Positions 8,030-17,819 are shown, counted from the first letter of the stretch. The stretch is 64,000 nucleotides of DNA from Vibrio sinus (GCF_023634645.1 NZ_JAMKMR010000011.1:1-64000), one strand, 5' to 3'. Numbers and translations are program-made. Notes: a model not told the origin generated them from the letters alone.

Positions 8030-9172
8030 ATGACTACAAACGTGCTCAACTTACCTACTGATAAGTGGGAGTCTGTGATATTAGAATTGCTTTCCGATTC
8101 TCCAATCCAAATTAATGGTCCGAAGAAACACGATATTCAGGTGATAAACCCAGACTTTTATCAGCGTGTACTTGTTGATGGTTCCATAGGTTTAGGGGAA
8201 AGCTACATGGATGGTTGGTGGCAGTGCGCTGATTTGGATCAAATGTTTTATTACCTATTAAAGTACGAACTAGACGAAAAAAGGCCAGTGCGGCTAAGTG
8301 ATACTTTCTTTGTTCTGAAATCCCGCCTTTTCAACATGCAAAGTAAAAAGCGTGCGTGGATGGTTGGTGAAGAGCATTATGATCTGGGTAATGATTTGTT
8401 CCAAGGTATGCTTGACCCATATATGCAATATTCATGTGGTTATTGGAAAGATGCCGATAATTTAGATTCTGCGCAAGAAGATAAGCTAAGGTTAATTTGC
8501 GAGAAGCTGCAGCTCAAGCCCGGTGAAACTTTGCTTGATATCGGTTGTGGTTGGGGTGGTCTCAGTGAATTTGCCGCTAAAAACTATGGTGTTAGTGTCA
8601 CAGGGGTAACGATTTCTAAAGAGCAGCAGCAATATGGTATGGAGCGATGCAAAGACCTGCATGTGGATCTTAGATTGTGTGATTACCGAGACCTGGACGA
8701 ACAATTTGATAAAATCGTTTCGGTTGGCATGTTCGAGCATGTGGGGCCCAAAAACTATAAAGCCTATTTCGATGTCGTGTCACGTTGTTTAAAACCTAAC
8801 GGTTTATTTTTGCTGCATACTATTGGCGGCAACGAGACGATGGTGAATGTTGACCCGTGGATTAATAAGTATATTTTCCCTAACGGCGTGCTGCCATCAA
8901 TTGAGCAGATCAGCCAAGTGAGTCAAAGTTCTTTGGTTATGGAAGACTGGCATAATTTTGGTCCAGATTACGATAAAACATTAATGGCTTGGAAAGCGAG
9001 ATTCCAGCAAATCTGGCCGGAGATAAAGCATAACTACTCTCCTAGATTTTATCGCATGTTTGACTATTATTTGTGTTCTTGCGCAGGGGCATTTAGAGCG
9101 AGAAATATTCAGCTCTGGCAGGTTCTATTTAGTAAAGATGGAGTCGAGGGTGGCATTCGAGTGCCTCGATAA
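8030..9172 (+). CDS. cfa: Cyclopropane-fatty-acyl-phospholipid synthase
   Basis: 380 aa, matching E. coli Cfa in length. It transfers a methylene group from SAM to unsaturated acyl chains of membrane phospholipids, a stationary-phase and acid-stress modification. The N-terminal part contains GLGESYMDGWWQCADLDQMF. The SAM-binding motif is LLDIGCGWGGLSEFAAKNYG (about residues 167-186), followed by VTGVTISKEQQ. MFEHVGPKNY and FLLHTIG are also conserved in the family. The C-terminus SKDGVEGGIRVPR is typical. AAAGGGG precedes the ATG. The gene is monocistronic, followed by a hairpin. Confidence 0.95.
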   Translation: MTTNVLNLPTDKWESVILELLSDSPIQINGPKKHDIQVINPDFYQRVLVDGSIGLGESYMDGWWQCADLDQMFYYLLKYELDEKRPVRLSDTFFVLKSRLFNMQSKKRAWMVGEEHYDLGNDLFQGMLDPYMQYSCGYWKDADNLDSAQEDKLRLICEKLQLKPGETLLDIGCGWGGLSEFAAKNYGVSVTGVTISKEQQQYGMERCKDLHVDLRLCDYRDLDEQFDKIVSVGMFEHVGPKNYKAYFDVVSRCLKPNGLFLLHTIGGNETMVNVDPWINKYIFPNGVLPSIEQISQVSQSSLVMEDWHNFGPDYDKTLMAWKARFQQIWPEIKHNYSPRFYRMFDYYLCSCAGAFRARNIQLWQVLFSKDGVEGGIRVPR

Positions 9173-9183
9173 AGCAGGTATAC

Positions 9184-9210
9184 AAGGGGTTAGCTTGAGC
9201 TAGCCCCTTA
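9184..9210. terminator. Terminator hairpin between cfa and the NicO gene
   Basis: AAGGGGTTAGC (9184-9194) pairs with GCTAGCCCCTT (9199-9209) through one G-T pair, with a four-base loop. It sits between converging genes. The plus side is followed only by AGTTTTC. Confidence 0.65.
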
Positions 9211-9224
9211 GTTTTCGTGTGGTA

Positions 9225-10289
9225 TCAAGACAGAATCGGTGACATTCCATAGACGGGGACTTGCATGAGTAATAAACCAAACAAGACTAACAAGGTCCCA
9301 CCTAAAAGCTGCAAGATCACCGCACCTGTTGAGGTCGAATGAGTACTTGCTCCTAAGTATTTCGCCACCACTTTTTTGCCTGAAATCGTCATCAATGCAA
9401 TGGTCGATGTGGTTAATGCTGTACCGATTGACATGACAAACGCGCTAATGACCCCAAGCCAGTATGCGCCGACCACGTTGGCAAATAGTAGTGCCAGAAT
9501 CGCACCAGTGCAGGGGCGAATACCTATGCTTACGATGATGCCTATGTACTCTCGTAGGCTGGATGCGTTGTTGATGTCTTCAGCGCTGGCGAAGTGGGTA
9601 TGCCCACAACCACAATGACCGTTTTCGTCGTGTTGGTGGACATGTGTTTTGCTCACCGATTGCACTGGAGATAAACCCACTTCGCTATCATTATCAAGTT
9701 TGCTAAATGATTGGAATGGCCCATTTTCAACCGCTAAATCGGCAGTTTGAACTTTAATTTTAAACCTTTGCCATAGCTGTTTAGTACTGCGATAAACAAT
9801 AATAGCGCCCAATATGGCCATGGCGTAGAAGCTTAAGCTCATAAAACGGTTGGCTTCACTATTGACTTCTCTCATGGTGGAGTTGAACAGCATCAACAAT
9901 ACGCTAACGAGAACAATGGCAACAATGGCCTGAAGAAAAGCGGATAGGATGGTCAGGACTAAGCTAACTTTTACTTTCGTCGGGTGGGTAGCAAGATAAG
10001 TCGTGACGATCATTTTACCATGCCCAGGGCCGATGGAATGCAGTGCACCATATAGAAAACTGAACCCTGCTAAATAAAGCCCAGCAGTCACACTGTGTGC
10101 TTTTGCTTGATAGAGCAAATCAGTCAATTGCATGTTGATTTCACGTTGCCATTGAATACTGCTAAGCAAGATCAGAGGCCAAGCTTTCCATAGCGCAAAG
10201 CCAATCCCGCCGAGAATAATAAACGCAATAGCGGCGCTTAGATAATAACGCAATCGAGAAGCATGAACGGTGTCATTTTTTATTATCAT
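9225..10289 (-). CDS. NicO/RcnA-type nickel-cobalt (metal) transporter
   Basis: 354 aa multi-helix membrane protein of the NicO superfamily. Signatures are LHSIGPGHGKMIVTTYLATHP (about residues 87-107) and IRPCTGAILALLFANVVG near residue 258. A cytosolic or periplasmic loop in the middle is histidine- and cysteine-rich (HVHQHDENGHCGCGHTH), a likely metal-binding segment. The start ATG (10289) is preceded by AAGGAGAAGG and overlaps the DUF1007 gene by 17 bases, so translation is coupled. Family members move Ni, Co or related divalent ions. With a DUF1007 partner and a possible Zur site, zinc-related metal import or efflux is possible; direction is not evident. Confidence 0.85.
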   Translation of the reverse strand: MIIKNDTVHASRLRYYLSAAIAFIILGGIGFALWKAWPLILLSSIQWQREINMQLTDLLYQAKAHSVTAGLYLAGFSFLYGALHSIGPGHGKMIVTTYLATHPTKVKVSLVLTILSAFLQAIVAIVLVSVLLMLFNSTMREVNSEANRFMSLSFYAMAILGAIIVYRSTKQLWQRFKIKVQTADLAVENGPFQSFSKLDNDSEVGLSPVQSVSKTHVHQHDENGHCGCGHTHFASAEDINNASSLREYIGIIVSIGIRPCTGAILALLFANVVGAYWLGVISAFVMSIGTALTTSTIALMTISGKKVVAKYLGASTHSTSTGAVILQLLGGTLLVLFGLLLMQVPVYGMSPILS

Positions 10290-11007
10290 CTACCTTCTCC
10301 TTAGCTTGATTTTTAGAATCTTGCGATACATTACAGTGGAACTTTACGGTTTGGGTAAACAATTGACCTAACGTATTGTCTGGATCTGCATCCGGTGGTA
10401 GAGACATCGCATAGCTGACTTCTTCAGGGGTCGGATGGGCGGGGATGAGTTTGAACGAGCAGGTTTTGGCGAGCGCTGGTGCGAGTACGATATCACTGGC
10501 TTTGTCCCAGGTCATATCCATATAGTAAGTGGGTTCAAAAACGTGCAAAACAATTGAGTCAGCCGTTACTTTTTTGGGATGCGCTAATGGTAGCTCAAAG
10601 CTCAGGGTTGCTTTTGGGCCTTTCTTCGTGAGCTTGCCATTTTTGGCTACCAGATATTTGATTGGCGTATTGTGATCGTAAAAATACGTGTAGTAGTGGC
10701 TATTTAACAAGTTCTTCATGACAGAATCGGCCACTTTTTGCATGGTTGCTTTCTGGTGTGCTGGCGACATGTCTTCGCCATCAAACATATAAGCTGTGGT
10801 CATAGGGTCGAATGTCCACTCTTGCTTAAATCCAGTAATGGTATCTTTTGTTCCTTGCACATAAGTTTTCATGTCTACCCAGGAATGTGGGTGTGCATAA
10901 CTGTGTAAAGGTGACAGCAATAACAACAAAGGTACGTATTTAATTGAGCGTGGTTTCAATGAAGTATAGCTTGGTAAGCGGAATCGCTGAAAAAGGTTTA
11001 TCCCCAT
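10273..11007 (-). CDS. DUF1007 periplasmic protein, partner of the NicO transporter
   Basis: 244 aa. A hydrophobic signal segment ends at SYAHPHSWVDM, where the mature HPHSWVD motif (histidine-rich N-terminus) is the hallmark of DUF1007 (COG3683). The start at 11007 makes a long leader, and an internal start nearer the signal peptide is possible. It is the first gene of a two-gene operon with the NicO transporter, overlapping it by 17 bases. DUF1007-NicO pairs are widespread and thought to handle divalent metals. A candidate Zur operator lies 58-80 bases upstream. Confidence 0.82.
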   Translation of the reverse strand: MGINLFQRFRLPSYTSLKPRSIKYVPLLLLLSPLHSYAHPHSWVDMKTYVQGTKDTITGFKQEWTFDPMTTAYMFDGEDMSPAHQKATMQKVADSVMKNLLNSHYYTYFYDHNTPIKYLVAKNGKLTKKGPKATLSFELPLAHPKKVTADSIVLHVFEPTYYMDMTWDKASDIVLAPALAKTCSFKLIPAHPTPEEVSYAMSLPPDADPDNTLGQLFTQTVKFHCNVSQDSKNQAKEKVDDNKK

Positions 11008-11318
11008 TTGAATGGTCTAACTCCGTTTTAGGTAAGGAAGCGGCTGATATTCTTAATTTGTCGCCAAGTGTTACAGTATTACATTAGCATTATTTTGCAA
11101 AGCAAAAACAATGTCAGTTATTCATAGCATTATTTGATAAACCTATCTATCTCGCTGAAACTCGCATCTCGAAGTAATTTGGGTATAAGCTAAGCTAGAA
11201 ATTCTCGTCTGTAGCTGCAAATGTAAAGGAAAGTAAAAAAGGGAGAATATTAATTTCAACATGCGATAATTCTTCGCCTATTGAACCATTTGCTGAATTT
11301 ATTTTCGGGATTTTCGTT
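11008..11318. other. Divergent promoter region between DUF1007-NicO and RND genes
   Basis: 311 bases between two divergent operons. It contains the candidate Zur site (11065-11087). No further operator that I can name is present. AT content rises toward the RND genes, where AAAGGAAAG at 11225 and a GGGATTTTCG stretch precede the ATG at 11319 without a strong Shine-Dalgarno. Confidence 0.4.
11065..11087 (-). promoter_or_regulatory. Candidate Zur (zinc uptake regulator) operator
   Basis: A 23-base partial palindrome with TGTTACAGTATTACA at its centre. On the minus strand, it agrees at about 17 of 23 positions with the E. coli znu operator as I remember it. It is placed 58-80 bases upstream of the DUF1007 start, a suitable promoter position. 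This is a pattern match only. Confidence 0.45.
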
Positions 11319-12401
11319 ATGAGACCTAAAAAGCTTGCTTTGTGTTTAAGTGCCATTGTGATTCTCACGGCAGCTGGTGTGAGCTATCGTTATATCGGAG
11401 AAACAAGTCCATCACGCCACCTAAGTGCGGCACAAGTAGAAACTCAGCCGATTAGCACTCGTACTCTCTATGATCAGGAATCTGGCTACGGCTCTATTTT
11501 ATCGAAAGATTATGTCACGCTGACCAGTTTACAGACCAACAGAATTACTAGCATAAAGTTCTATGGTGGTGAAACTGTTAAGAAAGGGCAGGTGTTGTTA
11601 ACTCAAGATACGCGCACAGCTCAGGCGCAAGTCGCTCAAGATCAAGCCCAACTCACACAAGCTAAAAATGAATGGACCCGTCAGTCCAATTTACGCGACA
11701 AAGGACTCATTTCTCAAAGCGACTACGATGACAGCTACAGTAGTTACAAACAAGCTAAAGCATTATTAGAACAAGATACGGCGCTTTTATCAGAACTTAC
11801 CATTAAAGCGCCATTCTCTGGCGTCATTAGTAGCACAGATTTTCATGTCGGTGATCTTCTCAACTCTGGCACGACAATCGCTACACTTTACGATCCAGAT
11901 AACCTAACGGTTCAATATCAGCTTCCTGCATCAGCTCGCGCTGAATATAAAGTCGGTCAACAAGTCGAAGTGCAATCGGAGTTAAACCCAAACAATAAAG
12001 CGATGGGTAAAGTGACGTATATTGCGCCGAGTATTGACACTGGACTCATTACCTTAAAAGCCGAAATGAAGGCGGGATCAGATTTTAAGCCAGGACAAAA
12101 TGTCAAAGTGACCCAGCAAACCAAGGTTATGACGAATCAGGTAACAATTCCTACCGGGAGCCTGCTGACTAACCTCGGAGGAAACCAAGCTTATATCGTC
12201 GAAAATGGTAAGGCGGTCTTGCGCGATGTAAAAGTTGGCAACTTTTATAATGGTTACGTGCAAATACTTTCGGGATTGCAAGCCGGTGAGGCGTTGGTGA
12301 CCAATGGACAAGATTATTTGCACACCGACGAGCCAGTGATTGTGAACAATAGTGGACATGTCCTAAGCAAAAGCTCGAAAGCACCGGGAGTTCAACAATG
12401 A
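11319..12401 (+). CDS. RND efflux periplasmic adaptor (membrane fusion protein)
   Basis: 360 aa HlyD/AcrA-type adaptor. An N-terminal hydrophobic segment (residues 5-25) anchors or exports it. ITSIKFYGGETVKKGQVLLTQD is the first half of the lipoyl domain, followed by the alpha-hairpin (about residues 95-160) and the second lipoyl half ELTIKAPFSGVISSTDFHVGDLL. A beta-barrel and membrane-proximal domain follow. It would link the RND permease to an outer-membrane channel (not encoded here). Its stop overlaps the permease start by four bases (ATGA), so the two are translationally coupled. Confidence 0.9.
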   Translation: MRPKKLALCLSAIVILTAAGVSYRYIGETSPSRHLSAAQVETQPISTRTLYDQESGYGSILSKDYVTLTSLQTNRITSIKFYGGETVKKGQVLLTQDTRTAQAQVAQDQAQLTQAKNEWTRQSNLRDKGLISQSDYDDSYSSYKQAKALLEQDTALLSELTIKAPFSGVISSTDFHVGDLLNSGTTIATLYDPDNLTVQYQLPASARAEYKVGQQVEVQSELNPNNKAMGKVTYIAPSIDTGLITLKAEMKAGSDFKPGQNVKVTQQTKVMTNQVTIPTGSLLTNLGGNQAYIVENGKAVLRDVKVGNFYNGYVQILSGLQAGEALVTNGQDYLHTDEPVIVNNSGHVLSKSSKAPGVQQ

Positions 12402-15400
12402 AATTGACCGAACTCTGCATACGCCGTCCGGTTCTTTGCACGGTGCTTTGGCTTATTCCGGTATTTATCGGGATTTTGATGGTACAAAAGTTGTCACTGC
12501 GGTATACCCCTCAGCTTGCTCAGTCAAAAATCCAAATATCAGCAAAAGACAGCGCCCTTGCTGCGCAAAATATGATGACGGAAGTGTTGATTCCAATTCA
12601 AGATGAAATTGCTGGTACCGAAGGCATCGCTCATATGACGGCGACGGCCAGACGGGGCAAAGGTGACATTACAATTGATGTTGCCGATGGGGTAGATGAT
12701 GCGGGTATTGATACCTTAGTAAGTGAAATCAATAACGATATCTCCAACATTTCCAGCACATTGCCGGATAACCTTTCGCCGACCGTGAGTAAGTCTGACG
12801 ATCAAGGTATGCCTGCTATGCTTATTGGCTTAACGCCTGGGCCAAATCAGGCGCAATACGAATTCCGCCAGTACGGGATTAATACCTTACTCCCTCGCCT
12901 CGAACAGCTTCCTTCTGCTGGATCGGTTGATGTCGCCCCCAGTTCTTCGCAGTCGGTTTTGATTACGTTAAACCCGGATAAAATTCAAAGGTATGGCTTG
13001 GATCTTAATACCGTCATTGACAAAGTGAGTGATATCGATGATGTCACCGCAATCAGTGGCACCACTTCAGGTGACAAGAGCCAATATCAGCTGATATCAA
13101 GTGGGGCTATCGACAGTTTAAATAGCATCCGAGATATTGTTGTGGCGCAGTACGACGCTCAGCCAGTTCGGTTATCAGAGATTGCAAAAGTGACTATTGG
13201 TACGCCTGGTAACCAGCCAGATGTAGAGCCGCTGATCGATTTTTCTAAGAAAAACGCCATGCTGTTTGTATTGAACCCTCAATACACTGCGACAGCAAAC
13301 GCGCTTGTTCTATCCAATCAAGTGCATGACTTGCTGAAAAATATTCAGTTACCAAGCGGCATGAAAGCGAGCATCTTATTGGATAAGTCAGATTTTATTA
13401 AGAGCTCACTACATGATGTCTATCTGGCTATTGGCTTAGCGGTGGTATTAGTTGCTGGTGTGATTTGGCTATTTTTAGGCAATCTACGGATAGCCTTGAT
13501 TCCGGTGGTGACGATTCCGGTATGTTTGGCATGCTCCTTTGTTATTATGAAGTTGGCAGGCTTTAGTATTAACTCTCTCACGTTACTGGCGATGCTGCTG
13601 GCAGTTGGGTTGGTTGTTGATGATGCGATAGTAGTGACGGAGAATGTGCATCGGCAACTCAAATATCAATCTTCGATTCGCAAAGCGACCGTGATTGCAT
13701 GTCGGCAAATTGGCTTCGCGATTATTGCCACCACTCTGACCTTAGCGGCTGTTTACATCCCTGTCGGGTTAGTAGACGGTATTACAGGAGAGTTGTTTAA
13801 ACAGTTTGCCTTTACGTTAGCAGGAACGGTAATCATCTCAGGTATGGTAGCACTAACTTTATCACCAATGATGTGCAGTAATATGCTCAATCATAAACCC
13901 GCTGGACGTTTTGAAGTTTGGATAAACTCAAAGCTAGACGCTCTGGCAGATGCTTACCATAGCGTGCTTCGCTATAGCATAGACTATCGCAAGACGACGC
14001 TGGTTTTATTGATCGCTATTTTTGCTACTAGTTACTGGCCCTTGACTCGCAGCCCTTCGGAAATGATTCCAGCGGAAGACTCAGGACAAATTTTCATGTT
14101 CCAGCCTTTGTCTGGCGGCACGGATGATGCCGCTGAGCAAAAGATGATAGATACCATGAGTGCAAGGTTAAATAAGATACCCGGTATTGAGCACGTCGCT
14201 ATTCTCGCGAGTACGGATTTTATACGCGGGTTTATCACACTAAAACCATGGAGCGATAGAACTCATAGCGCCACACAAATCAGTGAAATGATCGACACTG
14301 CTCTTCGTCAAGGGGGCAATATGGTGTTCACTGGCGTCATTCCTGCTGTGGATACCGGGAGTGGCAGTAAAGGGAACAGTGGTGGTATTGATATCAATGT
14401 TACCAGCTCAGCGAGCTATCAGATGTTGTCAAAGCAGATGGCTGTTGTAGCACGTAAACTCAGTGAATCGCCTATGTTCTCTCACGTAAGGAACGCACTG
14501 AGGTTTGATGAAAACCAGTTCCGAATTACGATCAATCGTGTTGCCGCTTCGCAGTATGGCGTGTCGATGAAAGATATCCAGGATGTACTGAAAGTCTCAT
14601 TAAGTGGCAAAACATTTGATAATGATATGAGCTATCAAGGAGTGAATTACTCTTTATACGTGCAAATGTTAAAGAGCTACACTGAGATACCGTCTTCACT
14701 AAAAAATCTCAAGATTAAAAATGACGATGGAAAGCTTATCCCGCTTGGACAGTTGATTAGTATAAAAAGTGAAGTCGGCCCACATTCGATAGAACAATAC
14801 GATCGCGCGACGTCGGCATCACTGTCTATACGACTCGCTAATGGTGTGAGTATGGGGCAGGGTATCGCAGAGGTGAATAAACTGTTGCCACAGATCATGC
14901 CTGCAGGTGCAAGTTATCACTACATTAATGACGCTGAGCAATATCTTCAAACCAATCACCAAATGCTGTTTGTTTTTGCTGCTGCCTTGATTTTTATCTA
15001 CATGGTGTTGAGCGCGCAGTTTGAAAGCATTGTTGATGCGTTTGTTGTGATGCTGTCACTTCCGATAACCTTATCCGCAGCGCTCTGGGTATTATACTTC
15101 AGTGATTATTCACTCAACGTGTACTCAGAAATAGGCCTAGTCACCCTCATTGGATTGATATGTAAACACGGAATATTGATCACTGAATTTGCCAACGAGC
15201 TTAGAAGAGAGGGCAAGTCACCAAGAGAAGCGATACTCACAGCGACCAAAACTCGGCTTCGCCCTATTTTAATGACCTCTTTGACCATGATTTTAGGGGC
15301 TGTCCCACTGATAGTTGAAACAGGACCTGGCGCTGTTTCTATGGGATCGCTAGGTATTATCATTATCTCTGGAATGGCAATTGGTATTGTTGACCCATTA

Positions 15401-15508
15401 TTCGTGGTGCCATGTATCTACTTAATGGTACAGAAGTTTAAAAAGCCAATGAAAAGTGACGATCAAGAGGAACCCTTGCCGTCAGTAACGTCACCGAAAT
15501 CGATTTAA
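12398..15508 (+). CDS. RND-family multidrug efflux permease
   Basis: 1036 aa, the usual length of AcrB/MexF-class permeases. It has twelve transmembrane segments with two large periplasmic loops. The proton-relay aspartates of helix 4 are D408 and D409 in LAVGLVVDDAIVVTENV. GSVDVAPSSSQSVLITLNPDKIQRYGL and the late LTLIGLICKHGILITEFANELR are also family hallmarks. It starts inside the adaptor stop codon. No TolC-type gene follows, so a shared outer-membrane channel is expected. Vibrio genomes carry several RND pairs; I cannot tell which named Vme/Vex system this is, nor its substrates. Confidence 0.93.
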   Translation: MKLTELCIRRPVLCTVLWLIPVFIGILMVQKLSLRYTPQLAQSKIQISAKDSALAAQNMMTEVLIPIQDEIAGTEGIAHMTATARRGKGDITIDVADGVDDAGIDTLVSEINNDISNISSTLPDNLSPTVSKSDDQGMPAMLIGLTPGPNQAQYEFRQYGINTLLPRLEQLPSAGSVDVAPSSSQSVLITLNPDKIQRYGLDLNTVIDKVSDIDDVTAISGTTSGDKSQYQLISSGAIDSLNSIRDIVVAQYDAQPVRLSEIAKVTIGTPGNQPDVEPLIDFSKKNAMLFVLNPQYTATANALVLSNQVHDLLKNIQLPSGMKASILLDKSDFIKSSLHDVYLAIGLAVVLVAGVIWLFLGNLRIALIPVVTIPVCLACSFVIMKLAGFSINSLTLLAMLLAVGLVVDDAIVVTENVHRQLKYQSSIRKATVIACRQIGFAIIATTLTLAAVYIPVGLVDGITGELFKQFAFTLAGTVIISGMVALTLSPMMCSNMLNHKPAGRFEVWINSKLDALADAYHSVLRYSIDYRKTTLVLLIAIFATSYWPLTRSPSEMIPAEDSGQIFMFQPLSGGTDDAAEQKMIDTMSARLNKIPGIEHVAILASTDFIRGFITLKPWSDRTHSATQISEMIDTALRQGGNMVFTGVIPAVDTGSGSKGNSGGIDINVTSSASYQMLSKQMAVVARKLSESPMFSHVRNALRFDENQFRITINRVAASQYGVSMKDIQDVLKVSLSGKTFDNDMSYQGVNYSLYVQMLKSYTEIPSSLKNLKIKNDDGKLIPLGQLISIKSEVGPHSIEQYDRATSASLSIRLANGVSMGQGIAEVNKLLPQIMPAGASYHYINDAEQYLQTNHQMLFVFAAALIFIYMVLSAQFESIVDAFVVMLSLPITLSAALWVLYFSDYSLNVYSEIGLVTLIGLICKHGILITEFANELRREGKSPREAILTATKTRLRPILMTSLTMILGAVPLIVETGPGAVSMGSLGIIIISGMAIGIVDPLFVVPCIYLMVQKFKKPMKSDDQEEPLPSVTSPKSI

Positions 15509-15531
15509 CACATAATAAAGTGACTGAGTTT

Positions 15532-15563
15532 GCCCATTGTTGATATCAGCAATGGGCTTTTTG
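15532..15563 (+). terminator. Terminator of the RND operon
   Basis: GCCCATTG (15532-15539) and CAATGGGC (15550-15557) form a perfect stem, followed by TTTTTG. It lies 24 bases after the permease stop. Confidence 0.9.
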
Positions 15564-16043
15564 TTTCGGCCACTCACACTGCATTCCATCCCACCCCTTG
15601 AAATCACTAGGGTCTGTTTTCAGCCCTGCTTATCTTGCCTCCTGCACCCAGCCTAATTCCTTAGAAACACACAAACAGAACATTGTTCTGTTATTGATGA
15701 CCTCAAATTTCGTACTTTTGCTGGGTGAGTAAACCCACAGTAATCAACTTTATTAGTTTTTAGTGTTAACTATAGGTTGTAAATTGGTTTAAAGTGTTGT
15801 TTTTTGATAGCTTTATAGATTATGTAAAACTATAAGCCAGCTCGAAACATATTTTTAGATTATGTTACTATTTTTTTGGCATAGAGTAGCGAATTTCGCT
15901 TGTTTGTTTCAAATTACGTGGAATTCTGCATCTTTTTGCTACATTTTTATGGCAAATTAGCACAATGATTGGTAACGTTTGCCGTCATCTTTGTGAGGTT
16001 TTAGATTTTTATGCTTATTTTTAGGTCTAATTAAATCTAAATC
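15564..16043. other. Upstream region of oppA1, no gene
   Basis: About 480 AT-rich bases between the RND terminator and the oppA1 leader hairpin. No open frame is supported. GCGAATTTCGC (about 15889-15899) is a short perfect palindrome that could be an operator or nothing. Such long leaders or upstream regions precede all three oppA genes in this window. Confidence 0.4.
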
Positions 16044-16060
16044 ACTAGAGCCGTTCTAGT
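16044..16060 (+). promoter_or_regulatory. oppA1 leader stem-loop (CCGTT loop)
   Basis: ACTAGA (16044-16049) pairs with TCTAGT (16055-16060) around loop GCCGT, 64 bases before the chosen ATG. Equivalent hairpins precede oppA2 and oppA3. The stem sequences differ but still pair, and CCGTT is common to all three at the loop (here its final T is paired in the longest-stem drawing). See the related findings. Confidence 0.6.
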
Positions 16061-16124
16061 AGCCCTTGTTAAAAAAATTTACAAAGAATTCATGGATGCA
16101 ATACATAAGACTGGAGTCAAAAAT

Positions 16125-17756
16125 ATGTATAAAAATAAAATAACCAAAGCCCTCCTACTAGGAGCGAGCTTGGCAGTGGCAGCTGCGTCGACGGCGTCGT
16201 ATGCAGCGAATGTTCCAGATGGAACTAAGCTTTCTAAAGTACAGGAATTGGTTCGTGGTAATGGTGCTGAAGTGGCGTCCATCGATCCACAAAAAACAGA
16301 AGGTGTACCTGAATCCAACGTAATTCGTGATCTTCTTGAAGGATTAGTCAACCAAGATGCAGACGGAAATACCATCCCCGGTGTTGCTGAATCATGGGAA
16401 ACAAAAGACAACAAAACCTATATTTTCCATCTACGTAAAGATGCCAAGTGGTCCAATGGCGATCCTGTGACCGCAGAAGACTTCGTTTACACTTTCCAAC
16501 GTGCTGTTGATCCAAACACTGCCTCTCCATATTCTTGGTATTTAGAAATGACCACCATGGTCAATGCAGCAGATATCATTAAAGGCAAAAAGGATAAAAG
16601 CACTCTGGGTGTTAAAGCAGTTGATGATCACACACTGCAAATCGATCTAGAAACACCGCTTCCTTATTTCGTAAAAATGATGGGACATACCACGGTTAAA
16701 CCTGTTCATCGCGCTACGGTTGAAAAGTGGGGTGAAGAATGGACTAAACCAGAACACTTTGTTGGTAATGGTGCGTACGTTCCAGAAAAATGGGTCGTGA
16801 ACGAGCGTCTAGTGCTGAAACGCAACCCTAACTATTGGGATAACGAGCATACGGTAATTGATAAAGTAACGTATTTGCCGATTGAAAACCAAGTTGCCGA
16901 AATGAACCGCTTTCTCGCGGGTGAGTTACAAATGACAAACGAAGTGCCGATTGAACACTTTAGACGTCTAAAGAAAGAACATCCTGAAGATTTGAAGATA
17001 TCAGGTAATCTGTGTTCGTACTATTATGGCTTTAACACTGCCAGAAAACCTTTTGACGATGTACGAATTCGTAAGGCGTTATCTTATGCCATCGATAGAA
17101 ACATCATTACAAAAGCTATCCTAGGCCAAGGCCAGCTTCCTGCTTACAACTTTACCCCAGAAATTGTCGCAGGCTTTACTCCGGTTACCCCTGAATATGG
17201 AAAGTGGTCCGAGAAAGAGAGAATCGCGAAGGCGAAAGAACTGCTAAAAGAAGCGGGGTACGACAAGTCTAACCCTCTATCCATCACTCTGCTTTACAAC
17301 ACATCAGAAAACCACAAAAAAATCGCTACCGCGATTCAATCCATGTGGAAAAAAGCCTTGGGCGTCAATGTTACTCTAGAGAACCAAGAGTGGAAGACAT
17401 TCCTAGATACACGCCGTGAAGGTAACTTCGACGTGACTCGTGCGGGTTGGTGTGGTGACTATAATGAAGCGTCTACGTTCCTTAACCTGATGATGTCGAA
17501 TAATGGTAACAACGATTCGAAGTATCACAATCCTCAGTACGACAAAGTGATGAATGATGCGATGATCGTTAAAACGGATGAAGAGCGTGACGAGCTATAC
17601 AACCAAGCTGAAGCCATGCTTGCACGTGATATGCCAATTGCACCGATCTATCAATACGTTCGAGTTCGCCTAGTGTCACCAACGGTAGGTGGTTATCCGA
17701 TGCACAATGCAGAAGATAAAGTCTATTCGAAAGATCTTTATATCAAAGCTAAATAA
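16125..17756 (+). CDS. oppA: Oligopeptide-binding protein OppA, copy 1
   Basis: 543 aa from ATG 16125, chosen over ATG 16092 because TGGAG lies eight bases before it and it begins the signal peptide (MYKNKITKALLLGAS, cleavage near SYA). Family 5 solute-binding protein that captures peptides in the periplasm for OppBCDF. Conserved blocks include LEGLVNQDADGNTIPGVAESWE near residue 70 and AGWCGDYNEASTFLN near 441. Cys297 and Cys443 are 146 residues apart, as in the E. coli OppA disulfide, in LCSYYY and GWCGDYN. It is the first gene of oppA1-B1-C1-D1-F1, with a hairpin before oppB1. Confidence 0.94.
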   Translation: MYKNKITKALLLGASLAVAAASTASYAANVPDGTKLSKVQELVRGNGAEVASIDPQKTEGVPESNVIRDLLEGLVNQDADGNTIPGVAESWETKDNKTYIFHLRKDAKWSNGDPVTAEDFVYTFQRAVDPNTASPYSWYLEMTTMVNAADIIKGKKDKSTLGVKAVDDHTLQIDLETPLPYFVKMMGHTTVKPVHRATVEKWGEEWTKPEHFVGNGAYVPEKWVVNERLVLKRNPNYWDNEHTVIDKVTYLPIENQVAEMNRFLAGELQMTNEVPIEHFRRLKKEHPEDLKISGNLCSYYYGFNTARKPFDDVRIRKALSYAIDRNIITKAILGQGQLPAYNFTPEIVAGFTPVTPEYGKWSEKERIAKAKELLKEAGYDKSNPLSITLLYNTSENHKKIATAIQSMWKKALGVNVTLENQEWKTFLDTRREGNFDVTRAGWCGDYNEASTFLNLMMSNNGNNDSKYHNPQYDKVMNDAMIVKTDEERDELYNQAEAMLARDMPIAPIYQYVRVRLVSPTVGGYPMHNAEDKVYSKDLYIKAK

Positions 17757-17790
17757 CCACAACACAAAACCAATAATAAATTAAAGCGGC

Positions 17791-17819
17791 CTGCATGACT
17801 TGGGATACCAAGCGTGCAG
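17791..17819 (+). promoter_or_regulatory. Intercistronic hairpin between oppA1 and oppB1
   Basis: CTGCA (17791-17795) pairs with TGCAG (17815-17819), and CTTGG (17799-17803) with CCAAG (17808-17812), with a small internal loop. No U-run follows. It would allow partial read-through or protect the 3' end of oppA mRNA, so that more binding protein than permease is made. A counterpart is in the second operon (26438-26472). Confidence 0.6.

Noticed and set aside
16092..16124. Upstream in-frame ATG for oppA1 (and equivalents at 22317 and 24724)
   Set aside because: The later ATG in each case has TGGAG at the right distance and starts a standard signal peptide.
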